The notes under the pieces: generated by a model
Told to the model about the DNA's origin: nothing
Seen by the model: only the letters and a program-made list of their open reading frames with translations
The model's database searches: none
NCBI GenBank assembly: GCA_958296165.1
Contig: OY282447.1
Location: forward strand, 2,356,001 to 2,420,000
Origin: an uncultured Pseudomonadales bacterium
Lineage (GTDB): Bacteria > Pseudomonadota > Gammaproteobacteria > Pseudomonadales > Azotimanducaceae
Length of the DNA stretch: 64,000 nt
Reading direction: 5' to 3'
Position numbers and translations under genes: made by a program
Shown: positions 8,073-16,710 of the stretch, piece after piece
Layout of the letters: the number at the start of each line of letters is the position of its first letter
How positions within the stretch are numbered: position 1 is the first letter of the stretch

Positions 8073-8682
8073 CGAGTTGCTCCTTGGTCGGGCTTAGTTT
8101 GGCTGAATACGGTTTGCCAGTCAGCCCTACGGCACCGACCACTTCTCCGCCCTGCGTTTCCAACCAGCCGCGCAGGTTGGCCAGCGTGCCGCCTTGACCG
8201 ATGAAGTCGTCTACTACCACATAAACCTGACCTTTGACGACGTTGCCGCCGAAGGCCGCCTGCCGAGCAAGGCGTCCATATCCATCGGCACCTGTATGCG
8301 CGACGATGTTGATCTGAACGATGTCCGCATCGAAGCGCAGTACCAACCTCCCGCTCAGGAACCTCGCAAGTGCCGCCGGAATTGCGTTGAAGCCGTCGTT
8401 TTCGTATGCATGGGCGCTGGCGACAGTGAGCTGCCTCCCTCGCCCAACGGCGTCCAACAGGCTTTTTACGGCCGCTAGCGCCGGTTCGGGAACGAGCCCC
8501 TCTACCAGCCTCGCTGCCGCTCCGGCGTCTCCCGCTTTCCCGGCTGTATACATGGGGTGCCGCTTGGTCTGTGATTCGCTGGCCAGCAATACCGCATCCG
8601 GGAACGTGCGCCACGGTGTCCTTGGTGGTCGAGTTGTGTCGAAAGAGTCTTTCGACAATGGATCGGGCGCCTGTTCTGGCAC
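7879..8682 (-). CDS. Phosphoribosyltransferase-domain protein in CRISPR operon
   Basis: A 267-residue type I phosphoribosyltransferase-fold protein. The PRPP-binding signature VVVDDFIGQGGTLANL spans residues 155-170 (hydrophobic strand, D-D, then G-Q-G-G-T), with a basic-poor region before it and GAVGLTGKPYS after it. The substrate is unknown. The start is probably GTG at 8682 (or TTG at 8688), directly at the stop of csb2, implying coupling. Reading frame upstream of this runs into csb2 and is not believed. The 3' end overlaps the CARF effector frame. Its place between the I-G and III-D halves, in the same orientation, suggests a role tied to the CRISPR response, for example nucleotide metabolism or modification, but nothing in the sequence proves one. 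Confidence 0.75.
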   Translation of the reverse strand: MPEQAPDPLSKDSFDTTRPPRTPWRTFPDAVLLASESQTKRHPMYTAGKAGDAGAAARLVEGLVPEPALAAVKSLLDAVGRGRQLTVASAHAYENDGFNAIPAALARFLSGRLVLRFDADIVQINIVAHTGADGYGRLARQAAFGGNVVKGQVYVVVDDFIGQGGTLANLRGWLETQGGEVVGAVGLTGKPYSAKLSPTKEQLDELKRKHGEHFEGWWREHFGHAFDCLTQSEARYLARSPDVDTIRSRLAAAVRERGVRRGARSAD

Positions 8683-8684
8683 GG

Positions 8685-10835
8685 TCAAGCGCCATGCTCG
8701 TCGCAAGACCGGAACATCCCGCCTCCTCGGTGGCTGTCTCGTCCTAGCAGCAGCGGGCCGCGTACGGCGGCTGCGAAGTGCAGCGTTAGCGTAGCGGTTG
8801 GCCGCCCGCCCCGAGGTCCGACGGACGCGTTCAACACATCGATCCGTTCGGGGGCCGGTAACCCCAGACGTTGGCATTGACGCTGAACATCTGCGCTGAC
8901 CACGGCTTCTAGATCGTCCTTCTTCTTCATATTGCGCGTGGCGAGATACGGCCTTGCGCTGCGCCAACGCTTTGCTGGTCCGATCAACGAGTCGCCATCT
9001 CTCAGGGCGACCGCGTGCATTGGAAAGGCACCGAGTCGTCCAGCCCGTAGCATGTCGAGACCGTTCACGGTGTCCGTGAAGTCACGCTGTTGGCGGGCCG
9101 GTGACCACAAGCTCCGATCCACCGCCCACGGTGCTGCTACAACGAGCCGGTTGATCCAGCCATCGCTAGCATCTGCGGCGATGAATACATGATTGTGGCC
9201 CCCTGATGAACCGTCCGGCTTGCCGTCGCCCTCGTGGCCGGAGAACAAACGCGGCACGCCGCCATCGTCGTCTCTGGCACACGACATCAGGGCCCGACGC
9301 AACGCGTGAACGAGCTTCGGGTATTGATCGTCGGCTACCCTGTTGGCCGGAATCTGCAAGCAGAGTACATCTTGGTAGTCGACCACTGGCTCAAACAGCC
9401 CCAGCCCGCAAAAGCGCCCATCGCCAACGACGAGTGGGCCAGTAATGGGCTCGCGAAATCGGATCTCCGCATGCCACATCGCGTGAGTCGAGAAGCGTGT
9501 TTCCGCTGCGAAATGCTCCGCTGAGACGCCGCGACGGTGAAGCGGCTCGCGTTGCACATGGATACGCTCCGGTGCCTCGCTGATTCCTGCATGCCGGAGG
9601 GCATGCACGAGTGCAGATCTGGCCATCGCCTCTTCGCGGTTGCGTTGATGAGCGCCCTTGCCCGCGCTGCCTCTTTTCGGCTTGTCCCGCCTAGCTCCTG
9701 TGAGGGCGAGCGCAGTGATGCTGCGGAAAGTTCTAGCGGCGCGAAGGTATCGCTCGGCCATCGTGGCGTCGGTTGTAGACAACAATCGACCGGCGTGGTT
9801 GAGGAAAGGTTGTGCATCGGCGAAGGCCCAGCCTAGGTCTCGCGACGACAACGGACACTCCGGCGGTATCTCCACCATCACGCGACGAATAGATGGGTCG
9901 GTATGTTCCATCCCAATCGATGGCACGGGCGTTATGCGTATTCGTTGGGCGATGTCCCGCGGCCCTGCGCCACGGCCGACCACGAGGCGGTCGATCTCGG
10001 CAGCTCGCGCCGGTAGCCCGCGTCGCAATTTTTCGGCGACGGCATCGCGCAGGCCGACAGTGAAGGTCGCCGCTGAACTGAGCGGATACGGTGCGAAAGC
10101 GCCTTGGTTGCGTACCTCGAAGTGCAGTCGCCTTGCCGGCGTGTCGTAGCCGACATGTCGAAACACCGCTTTGGGTGGTTGTGTAAACAACAATTTGCCG
10201 TCGTCGCTTCGGGTCAGCCGCTCGCGTGCGCGTTGCCGACGCTCTATTAGGCTCGCAAGCGTTCCTGGAGTAGGGACCGGAACGTCGCCGCCGCCCGCTG
10301 GGATCCTTGTTGTGCCGGGTTGCGCAGCGAGTAATGCATGTGCTTGCTCGGCGGAGGTGATCGTCCCTGTGGCGGCGGCCATGTCGATGCCACGACCTAG
10401 CTGGTACAGGCCGTTGGCTATGGCGCAGATGCGTTCTGCCTCGCTAGGCAATGGCGATTCCAAGTGCCAGGCGTAGAGAACCGGGTGGCTTGCGTTGAAG
10501 AAGCATGGTCGCCAACTCTTTCCGACGCGTATCTCAGCTACTCGACCGAGATCTCCGCCCTTGGCATCCAGGTCGTTGTTAGGTACGAAGTGAGGGATAG
10601 CGGCACCACGCCTCGCTGGTGGTGCCGCGATTTGCGGCGCTGGCAAATCCTCGAGCCAACGCAACGCCCGCTGACTCTCAAGGTCGATCAATCGACCTTG
10701 TGCTGCGCTTGCTACGAGCGCTTGAAAGAGCCGTGCCGGCGAAGGCGGCCAGCCTTCGGTACCGTTGAATCCGTCCCCGTCGCCATGATAACGCCCATCA
10801 TGGAATCGAACGGTGATGACAAGCGATTGGCTCAT
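8685..10835 (-). CDS. csb2: Csb2, type I-G Cas5-Cas6 fusion (GSU0054 family)
   Basis: A type I-G (I-U) Cascade subunit in which a Cas5-like domain is fused to a Cas6-like RNase that matures crRNA. The N-terminus carries the family's FHDGRYHGDGDG followed by W-P-P-S-P-A-R-L-F-Q-A-L-V-A-S-A. The C-terminal part holds RRGGRP- and LLLGRDSHRGGGMF-like Gly/Arg-rich text where the Cas6-type Gly-rich loop is expected, and His residues that could serve catalysis. At 716 residues it is long for the family. The ATGA overlap with csb1 implies coupling. As no separate cas6 is seen, this may be the only crRNA-processing enzyme of the locus and may also supply the type III complex. Confidence 0.88.
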   Translation of the reverse strand: MSQSLVITVRFHDGRYHGDGDGFNGTEGWPPSPARLFQALVASAAQGRLIDLESQRALRWLEDLPAPQIAAPPARRGAAIPHFVPNNDLDAKGGDLGRVAEIRVGKSWRPCFFNASHPVLYAWHLESPLPSEAERICAIANGLYQLGRGIDMAAATGTITSAEQAHALLAAQPGTTRIPAGGGDVPVPTPGTLASLIERRQRARERLTRSDDGKLLFTQPPKAVFRHVGYDTPARRLHFEVRNQGAFAPYPLSSAATFTVGLRDAVAEKLRRGLPARAAEIDRLVVGRGAGPRDIAQRIRITPVPSIGMEHTDPSIRRVMVEIPPECPLSSRDLGWAFADAQPFLNHAGRLLSTTDATMAERYLRAARTFRSITALALTGARRDKPKRGSAGKGAHQRNREEAMARSALVHALRHAGISEAPERIHVQREPLHRRGVSAEHFAAETRFSTHAMWHAEIRFREPITGPLVVGDGRFCGLGLFEPVVDYQDVLCLQIPANRVADDQYPKLVHALRRALMSCARDDDGGVPRLFSGHEGDGKPDGSSGGHNHVFIAADASDGWINRLVVAAPWAVDRSLWSPARQQRDFTDTVNGLDMLRAGRLGAFPMHAVALRDGDSLIGPAKRWRSARPYLATRNMKKKDDLEAVVSADVQRQCQRLGLPAPERIDVLNASVGPRGGRPTATLTLHFAAAVRGPLLLGRDSHRGGGMFRSCDEHGA

Positions 10836-11899
10836 TGCTGTGCTTTGGTCTTCTTCTTCGCGTCTTCCTTGGCAAGTACCTTGTCGAAGGGCACGCTGCG
10901 ACTTTCGCCAACGCCGAAGGCCGTCGCCGCTTCTTTCGCGTAGTCAAGCGCGACTTGGTCGTCCAAGGCGACCCGCTCTCGGTCGCCGGTGCGAGTGATG
11001 CTCTCCCAGCCGGACTCTTGGTCTGGATCGATTGTCAGTAGGCAGCCAGCGCGCAAGAATCCGTCGAGTGGCGTGGTCCCTGCCACCAGTGCCAAACCGA
11101 GAATGTAGCGCCGCAGGGAGTTGCCATCCAAGCGGCGCAGTGCAACGAGGTTGATGGTTACATCTCTGCGAATGGGGCCATGGGCGATCACGCCACCATG
11201 CGTGTTCACAGCTGGCACGTGAACGTAGCCCCGTTGTGCGAGCCGGCTCTTGGGGTTGTCAGCGGATTTCGCCTGCTCTGTTTCGGTGAAGACATCGAGC
11301 TCTGCGTAATCGACTGGCGGATTGTATTGAGCAGATCGTCTAAGCTCGCTAACGTCCTCGGCGCGAATGGTCGATTGAACAACACGTGGGATTTTCACTA
11401 ATGTGTCGCGCGAATCCCAGACGCCGAAGACGAGCGATGTCGGCCCGATCTTCGCTAGCGGCGAAGCATCTCCACGATCGTCGAAGTCGAGAAACGCATT
11501 CTTCACGGCGTCCTTCAGTTTGGTAGAGCGTATGATGGCGTCACCAAGCCGATGACCGGCCTCGAGAATCGACACCGACTTCTCGTTGCCGTACGTAATC
11601 ACAATTTGTGGCACAAGCTTTGATCGAGGGTTCTCTGGCTCGCCTTCTCGGGCAGGCAAGAAGATTGGCTCCATGCGATTGGCCTGCGATCCTACGCTGT
11701 CGATGGTGGCAATCTTCGTTCCATCGGACAGTTGGTCTATGTTGTAGTGGATGTTCTCGGCCCTATAGGCGTAGGTCGGCGGGAAAATCACGCTGCCTTT
11801 GCCTTCGACCGGCAGGAGCGCTTGGCGCAGATGAAGCGCAACAGGCCCATCTTTGCAATCTGCCCAATCGTTGATTTGGTTTGTGGTTAGTTCAGTCAT
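10832..11899 (-). CDS. csb1: Csb1, type I-G Cas7 backbone subunit (GSU0053 family)
   Basis: A 355-residue Cas7-type protein that coats crRNA in the I-G complex. It has the family's hydrophobic opener ALHLRQALLPVEGKGSVIFP, Y-N-I-D...I-D-S-V-G-S-Q-A-N-R-M-E-P-I-F, LVFGVWDSRDT, and an R-S-A-Q-Y-N-P-P segment, all characteristic of Csb1/GSU0053. The C-terminus is Lys-rich (KEDAKKKTKAQQ). It overlaps the csb3-like gene by eight bases and csb2 by four. The assignment is firm on motifs and neighbours. Confidence 0.9.
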   Translation of the reverse strand: MTELTTNQINDWADCKDGPVALHLRQALLPVEGKGSVIFPPTYAYRAENIHYNIDQLSDGTKIATIDSVGSQANRMEPIFLPAREGEPENPRSKLVPQIVITYGNEKSVSILEAGHRLGDAIIRSTKLKDAVKNAFLDFDDRGDASPLAKIGPTSLVFGVWDSRDTLVKIPRVVQSTIRAEDVSELRRSAQYNPPVDYAELDVFTETEQAKSADNPKSRLAQRGYVHVPAVNTHGGVIAHGPIRRDVTINLVALRRLDGNSLRRYILGLALVAGTTPLDGFLRAGCLLTIDPDQESGWESITRTGDRERVALDDQVALDYAKEAATAFGVGESRSVPFDKVLAKEDAKKKTKAQQ

Positions 11900-12797
11900 T
11901 TAGGCTCTCCTCGGCAACGTGAGTGATACAACGCTCGTCCTTTCCTGGTCGATCTAGGTGAAACCGAAACAGTCGAAACGGCGCTCCTGGCAACGGTGGC
12001 TTGGATGCGCCTAGCGCGGCTCGAAGGAATACGGGGTCGATAGGCTCTCGACCACCGAGTGTCCCATAGCGGTACTCGAGCGGGCTGACGCGCTGTGGAC
12101 GGGCATGCGAGACGCCGATGGCGGCCAATATCTCCACAAGAGGGAAACCCACCATCGAGATGTCCTTTTGTTTGTTCACTGAGAATCCAATGTCGTTTGG
12201 AATGTAATCCCGACGCCAATCGAAACGAAAGCTGCTGGTCTGTACGGACGTGAGGGCAAAGGGGTTACGCACATGCTGATCCAGCTTGCGGCGAACTAAG
12301 TAAAGAGCATCTCGGAGAAGAGCGACACCAGGACGTCCACCGGACCCAGCCCAAAACTTTACGTTGTCTCGCTTGGTCGATCTTGCTTCTCCCCAATAGT
12401 CAACGGCGAGCTCATCGCCGTCCTTATCTCGGATCAAAGCTGGCAGCGTTGCGGGCGAGTTTGGGTCAGGAAAAGGGAAAGGGCCCTGCTCAACGGGCTC
12501 GGGATCCGCCCCCCATGTCCACTTCTTGCTCTGTTCCCTCTTCTCCTTCCACGTCTGGATGTTCCGCGACCCGTGCGGTGCATAGGCGACCACCTCGGCA
12601 CCGTCAAGAAACCGCATCACTCGCTCAAGAGGTCTCTCGGTACCGTTGGCGGAGACGAGGAAGTATGACTGGGCATCACGCCAATCGAACGCACCAGCCG
12701 CACCGCCAAGCAGAATGTCCGCCGCCTCCACGATGCCTAGGCAAGCGAACACTTGGCCGGGGTTCAATAGATCGACAGGTACGGATGACTCAGCCAT
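11892..12797 (-). CDS. csb3: Csb3/Cas8-like subunit of type I-G complex
   Basis: A 301-residue protein in the Cas8 position between cas3 and csb1. The N-terminus P-V-D-L-L-N-P-G-Q-V-F-A-C-L-G-I-V-E-A-A-D followed by A-F-D-W matches the opening of Csb3-type I-U proteins as I recall them. The middle holds FWAGSGGRPGVALLRD and the C-terminal half a RVSPLEYRYGTLGG segment. In I-G it would be the large-subunit stand-in that helps recognise PAM and recruit Cas3. It is separated from cas3 by three bases. The function is inferred from family position; the exact family name (Csb3, Cas8u2 or Csx14-like) is less certain than the I-G context. Confidence 0.75.
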   Translation of the reverse strand: MAESSVPVDLLNPGQVFACLGIVEAADILLGGAAGAFDWRDAQSYFLVSANGTERPLERVMRFLDGAEVVAYAPHGSRNIQTWKEKREQSKKWTWGADPEPVEQGPFPFPDPNSPATLPALIRDKDGDELAVDYWGEARSTKRDNVKFWAGSGGRPGVALLRDALYLVRRKLDQHVRNPFALTSVQTSSFRFDWRRDYIPNDIGFSVNKQKDISMVGFPLVEILAAIGVSHARPQRVSPLEYRYGTLGGREPIDPVFLRAALGASKPPLPGAPFRLFRFHLDRPGKDERCITHVAEESLND

Positions 12798-12800
12798 GGT

Positions 12801-15659
12801 TCAAACGCCTCGCCGCTCGTCCCAAGCGCGCGATGCACTGGCATCCGCCGCCCGCAAAATCGCCTCCAGCCACGCCAGCCCCCAAATGCCGTATTGCCTC
12901 TGCAAACGTGCGAAGCGCAGCGCGGCCTCGCCAGCTGCGGCCTCAAGCACTGAAGGCGGTGCATCCTCGCACCCTTCGGTTGAGATCAGCGGTCGCGAAT
13001 GCCCGTGGTGGGCAGAAACAAGATGCAGAATCAAGTCTCTGGATTCATCCGGTAGTGCTTGTTGCTGCGCAATGAGTAGCGAGCCGAACTCATGCCGATA
13101 GCCTCCCAACCGTCGCCAATCACCGCCGCCGCGCGTCTTCGCATAGGGCCTGTCCGCCTCTGGCGCATTCATAGCATCCTGCCAGCGTCGTGCGGCTTTG
13201 CCGTCGTCGTGGAGTCGTGCCGCTCGTTCCAACGCATCCAATTCAACGTTGGGAAGGCCAAGCCGTTCGGCCATCGTGTGCGCGGCTGCTGCGACTTGTT
13301 CGGCATGATCGCGCAACGCTTGTGGTCGGGACAGTATCGACTTGCCTTCGTCGTTGTCGTTGCTTTGGTCGCCTTCCGCTTTGAACACGGCGAGCCCGCC
13401 TTCAATGTTGCCAGCATTGTCGAAGTCCGTCTCGAACGACCGCAAGAACTGCCAGCCCTCGATGTCTTTGGCGGCAGCTAGCCCTTCCTCGTCAGCGCCT
13501 GCGACCAGTTTCATTATGCCGAACTTTACTGCTTGGAAACCGGCATGATCATCGTCGGTGGCGCCACCCGTGCCAAGCCGACTTTCCTGTCCATCTGCCG
13601 TCAGCGGCACGGCGTCCGCTTTCTCGTCTAGCATCCCAGCGGCGATCCCCGCTATGCGGGAGTCCACGACAAGCGTGGCACCTGCCAACGAGCGTTCCCA
13701 CTGGTCCAGCCTATGTCGAGTGCCGCCTTTCAGTTTTGCCTTCGGTTGGTACATGGCTAAGACGTCGCTCAGCGTTGCGCTGTCCACTAGATCGCCTGCG
13801 CGATCAACTACCAGAGCAATGATTTCGTTGTTCTTTACCGCTCGCTCGTCGTCCTTCGCCGCCTTCCCCAATTGCTGCGCCCGTTTCTTGAGCCAATCGG
13901 TAACGTGGCTTCGCATTGCCTCTAGCTTTTCGGTTGCATGGACCGGCGCACACTCGAAGAACTCCGCAACCAGCATTCGAGGCGCGGTGAACTCGTCGCC
14001 TTGACGCAAACGCGGCAGGTGCTGGCGCCACACGACATTGGCTTGCGGCTCCTCCTCATCCTCCCACCCGCGCAGCCACGGTGCCACCGCGGCACGGCCT
14101 TCGTGCTCTTTGAGCGAGGTCAGCGCCCACGCCTCGACCAGTGGGCGAGTCAGCGCAGGAAACAGCGGCGCAGGTGTTGAAGCGCACTCCACCTTCTCTC
14201 CTTCTGTCAACCGTAGGGACGATACAGCCGAAGGGCTGGCGTCTCTTCGGCCGTCGGCACCACACGGCAGCAGATTGAGCACATCCTTCCTCGCTCGGAA
14301 CGTCGCCATCTCTTGCTCGTGCTTCGCCTTCGCGGGGGCCTTTGCATTTGCTTTCAGCGGTTCCGGTGGGACGCAGACTACGTCGATGATGGCGCGATGT
14401 CCGTCGCGACCGCGCCGATTCACGCGGCCGAAACGTTGCACCATCCGCTCGAAGGCCACCAAGTCGCACACCATGTGATCCGCGTCCAAGTCAACGCCCA
14501 CTTCGCCGGCGGACGTGGCGATCAGGAAGGTCGGGACGTCGGGTGGCGTACCCTTACCAAAGAAACCGTGTGTTTCGAGCCATTCCTCGAGAGCTTCCCG
14601 TTCGTAGACACGTCGCTCGCCAACCAGCAGTTCCGATTCACCAAGCACGCCGCTCTCTTTCTTTCGAGCTTTGATCTCCTTGTCGATTTTGGTCTTAACG
14701 GCAACGGCGTCCTTTCGCTTGTCGCAGTAGACGAGGATGCGCCGTGGCGACTCGCCGCAGCCAAGGCGCAACGCCTTCGAGGCCAGTATTTCCGGCAAAT
14801 TGTCTTCGGCGGGGTGCTCGCAAAGCGCCAGACGTTTGTTCGCATTGAGGCGCTGGCGCACGATTGCCTCTGCTGCGTCTTCGTCTTCTAGGCGGAAGAC
14901 GCGCCGGTCGGCCGGATACCCGACGCTCAACACATCGCGCCCGGTCGCGGACAGAGACATCAGCCGAAATCGAGGAACGAAGTGTGGCCGCTGAGCCTCG
15001 GCACCAATGAAGCCGAAGGTGCTGTCTCGGCACTTTTCGATCTGCCGCAACAGCGCTTCGAAGGGTGGACACAGATGCGCTTCGTCCAGCACGAACAGCG
15101 TATCTACGCCAAGCAGACCGGCATGGTACGGCCGCATCCGCCTCGACACGCCGTAGCCTTCGAACAGGAGCCGCGAACCCACCATGTCTATCGTGCCGAC
15201 GACGATCGCGGGTTTGGATGGGTCCTCAAGCCACTCGCGGTTGTCCGCAAATCCACCGCGCAACGTGGAGATGGGCAGGGGAGCGTCTTCGAGGTGTAGC
15301 TCATTGGCTAATGTGGGAGGCATGTTTTGGCGCAACAGGGCGGCAAAGCGGCTGGCTTGGTCGACAACGGCGCGTCGGTCTACTACGTATACAAGCTTTC
15401 GGGGAACATCTGCATCCGCTGCGCGGGCGACGAGCCATAGCGCCATTACCGCGGTCTTGCCGAGCCCTGTAGGCACGTCCACAGCATTAGGCAGGTCGCC
15501 ATCCATGAAGCGGCGGAGCAGACGCATCTGCCACTTGAAAGGCGCGAAACCCTTGCCGTTCTCAACGGTTAGGGCTGCAAATGTGGCGCAATCGTCCATG
15601 TGGCAGGTCAGTAGGGTTGGGAACCGTGAGCTTAGGAGAGCGAGGGACTCTTCAGTCAT
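12801..15659 (-). CDS. cas3: Cas3 helicase with C-terminal HD nuclease, type I-G
   Basis: The DNA-degrading nuclease-helicase of the type I system. Domains in order: SF2 helicase with Walker A DVPTGLGKT, the LVYVVDRRAVVDQ region, DEAH box in VLDEAHLCPP, the motif III-like LMSLSATG, ATSAGEVGVDLDADH, and motif VI QRFGRVNRRGR. The C-terminal HD domain is marked by LHDDGKAARRWQ and later HEFGSLL and SAHHGHSRP. An HD at the C-terminus after the helicase is the I-G/I-U arrangement. The start is taken at ATG 15659 (M-T-E-E-S); an extension to 15773 is possible but rich in non-family residues. It is the first gene of the operon. No convincing promoter could be read upstream. Confidence 0.9.
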   Translation of the reverse strand: MTEESLALLSSRFPTLLTCHMDDCATFAALTVENGKGFAPFKWQMRLLRRFMDGDLPNAVDVPTGLGKTAVMALWLVARAADADVPRKLVYVVDRRAVVDQASRFAALLRQNMPPTLANELHLEDAPLPISTLRGGFADNREWLEDPSKPAIVVGTIDMVGSRLLFEGYGVSRRMRPYHAGLLGVDTLFVLDEAHLCPPFEALLRQIEKCRDSTFGFIGAEAQRPHFVPRFRLMSLSATGRDVLSVGYPADRRVFRLEDEDAAEAIVRQRLNANKRLALCEHPAEDNLPEILASKALRLGCGESPRRILVYCDKRKDAVAVKTKIDKEIKARKKESGVLGESELLVGERRVYEREALEEWLETHGFFGKGTPPDVPTFLIATSAGEVGVDLDADHMVCDLVAFERMVQRFGRVNRRGRDGHRAIIDVVCVPPEPLKANAKAPAKAKHEQEMATFRARKDVLNLLPCGADGRRDASPSAVSSLRLTEGEKVECASTPAPLFPALTRPLVEAWALTSLKEHEGRAAVAPWLRGWEDEEEPQANVVWRQHLPRLRQGDEFTAPRMLVAEFFECAPVHATEKLEAMRSHVTDWLKKRAQQLGKAAKDDERAVKNNEIIALVVDRAGDLVDSATLSDVLAMYQPKAKLKGGTRHRLDQWERSLAGATLVVDSRIAGIAAGMLDEKADAVPLTADGQESRLGTGGATDDDHAGFQAVKFGIMKLVAGADEEGLAAAKDIEGWQFLRSFETDFDNAGNIEGGLAVFKAEGDQSNDNDEGKSILSRPQALRDHAEQVAAAAHTMAERLGLPNVELDALERAARLHDDGKAARRWQDAMNAPEADRPYAKTRGGGDWRRLGGYRHEFGSLLIAQQQALPDESRDLILHLVSAHHGHSRPLISTEGCEDAPPSVLEAAAGEAALRFARLQRQYGIWGLAWLEAILRAADASASRAWDERRGV

Positions 15660-15832
15660 ACGGAGCGGAGAGTGGACACGGCGCGTGCCCCGAGCCACCC
15701 AATGAGCATCCGCTTTCATACATGGGAAAACAACTGTCCATGCCAGTGTGCCCGTGCGCGGGCAGGCCGACACCGATGCATGGTTGACGGGTACCTAATC
15801 TGCTCGTGTGGTTTGCACTGGCGAGCAACGGT

Positions 15833-15847
15833 TTGGCGGAGGGGCAG
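15833..15847. other. Left attachment-like repeat (candidate attL) of tRNA-Ser island
   Basis: The 15 bases TTGGCGGAGGGGCAG are identical to 37187-37201, which is the 3' end (CCA side) of tRNA-Ser. This is the expected duplicated core left by a tRNA-targeting integrase, in the same orientation, 21.35 kb apart. The copy lies 174 bp upstream of cas3. The remaining 15660-16080 stretch shows no convincing gene. Fifteen bases is short but contains nearly all the terminal tRNA arm. Confidence 0.65.
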
Positions 15848-16080
15848 ACAGTCTAACGTCGTCTCTGCGGGGCATATTTTCACCTTTAGTATCAATGAGT
15901 TAACGAGAAAAAGCCGTTGGCGGTACATGCAGCGTTTGTATCAATGTTTGTCGCGTACGCTCGAACGCACGCTTCATAAGGTAGGCGAGGACCTCCTCTA
16001 AGCTCACGACGGTCCTTCCCGTACAAAGCCCACTCCCAATGTCCAACGTCAATACCGAAGCGAAAGGTGGATACCGTGAG

Positions 16081-16710
16081 CTACGGTTCAATCCCGTATC
16101 TTAGACGACATGAGAAGTAACCGCCCCAATCATTGCATGTTGCCAGCGAACGTCGATTTCCCGCCGCTTCTCCTACAGAGACTCGAACCGCATCTGTACA
16201 CACGACGGGTCGCAATGGTTGTTTCTTGCTCAGTTGTTCCAATGCGCGACTGCCCTTGTTCGTCAACTTCACGTAAGACCATATGTGCTCCTTAGTCCAG
16301 CCCAAGCCGTCGGGATCGTTGTATGGCCAAACAACGAACTTATCGTCCGTTAGGTATTCCCAGTGGAATCTGCGGAGCAGACTAACCTCGTCTTGCTGCG
16401 AGTTTTTCCAACCAACCCCTATGTCGGAGAGGGGAACGCCCGAACACTTGTCAACCAGTGCGAGCATGTCCGTGACAAGTTCGCTGTTGTACGTAGGGTC
16501 GATGACAGATGGGACAGGAGGAGTCATGGTCACATACAAATACAAATGCACCGACATGAGAATCACGGTGACTGTAGACAAGACCACCGCAATTGCGTTT
16601 AGCGGCTCGTTTCGGAAGCGCATTGGAATCAGCCGTGTGACTCTAGTCGAATGACGCAAGTTCTTGTCAACTTGCGCATCATGACTGGATGTTGATTGCT
16701 CAGTGTTCAC
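16081..16710 (-). CDS. Hypothetical single-pass membrane protein
   Basis: A 209-residue protein I do not recognise. A cytoplasmic-looking basic N-terminus (residues 1-38) is followed by one hydrophobic helix (about 38-60, AIAVVLSTVTVILMSVHLYLYV) and a C-terminal domain of about 145 residues with scattered Cys (CSG, VCT, TCN, SCR), which could lie in the periplasm. It is the first gene inside the left end of the island, on the same strand as the cas operon but 420 bp from it. Codon use is less G+C-biased than the chromosome, consistent with foreign origin. No neighbour suggests a function. Confidence 0.6.
   Translation of the reverse strand: MNTEQSTSSHDAQVDKNLRHSTRVTRLIPMRFRNEPLNAIAVVLSTVTVILMSVHLYLYVTMTPPVPSVIDPTYNSELVTDMLALVDKCSGVPLSDIGVGWKNSQQDEVSLLRRFHWEYLTDDKFVVWPYNDPDGLGWTKEHIWSYVKLTNKGSRALEQLSKKQPLRPVVCTDAVRVSVGEAAGNRRSLATCNDWGGYFSCRLRYGIEP

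Noticed and set aside
8683-8967. Upstream extension of the PRTase frame into csb2
   Set aside because: The extra 95 residues are Arg-rich shadow of csb2; the PRTase plausibly starts at GTG 8682 or TTG 8688.
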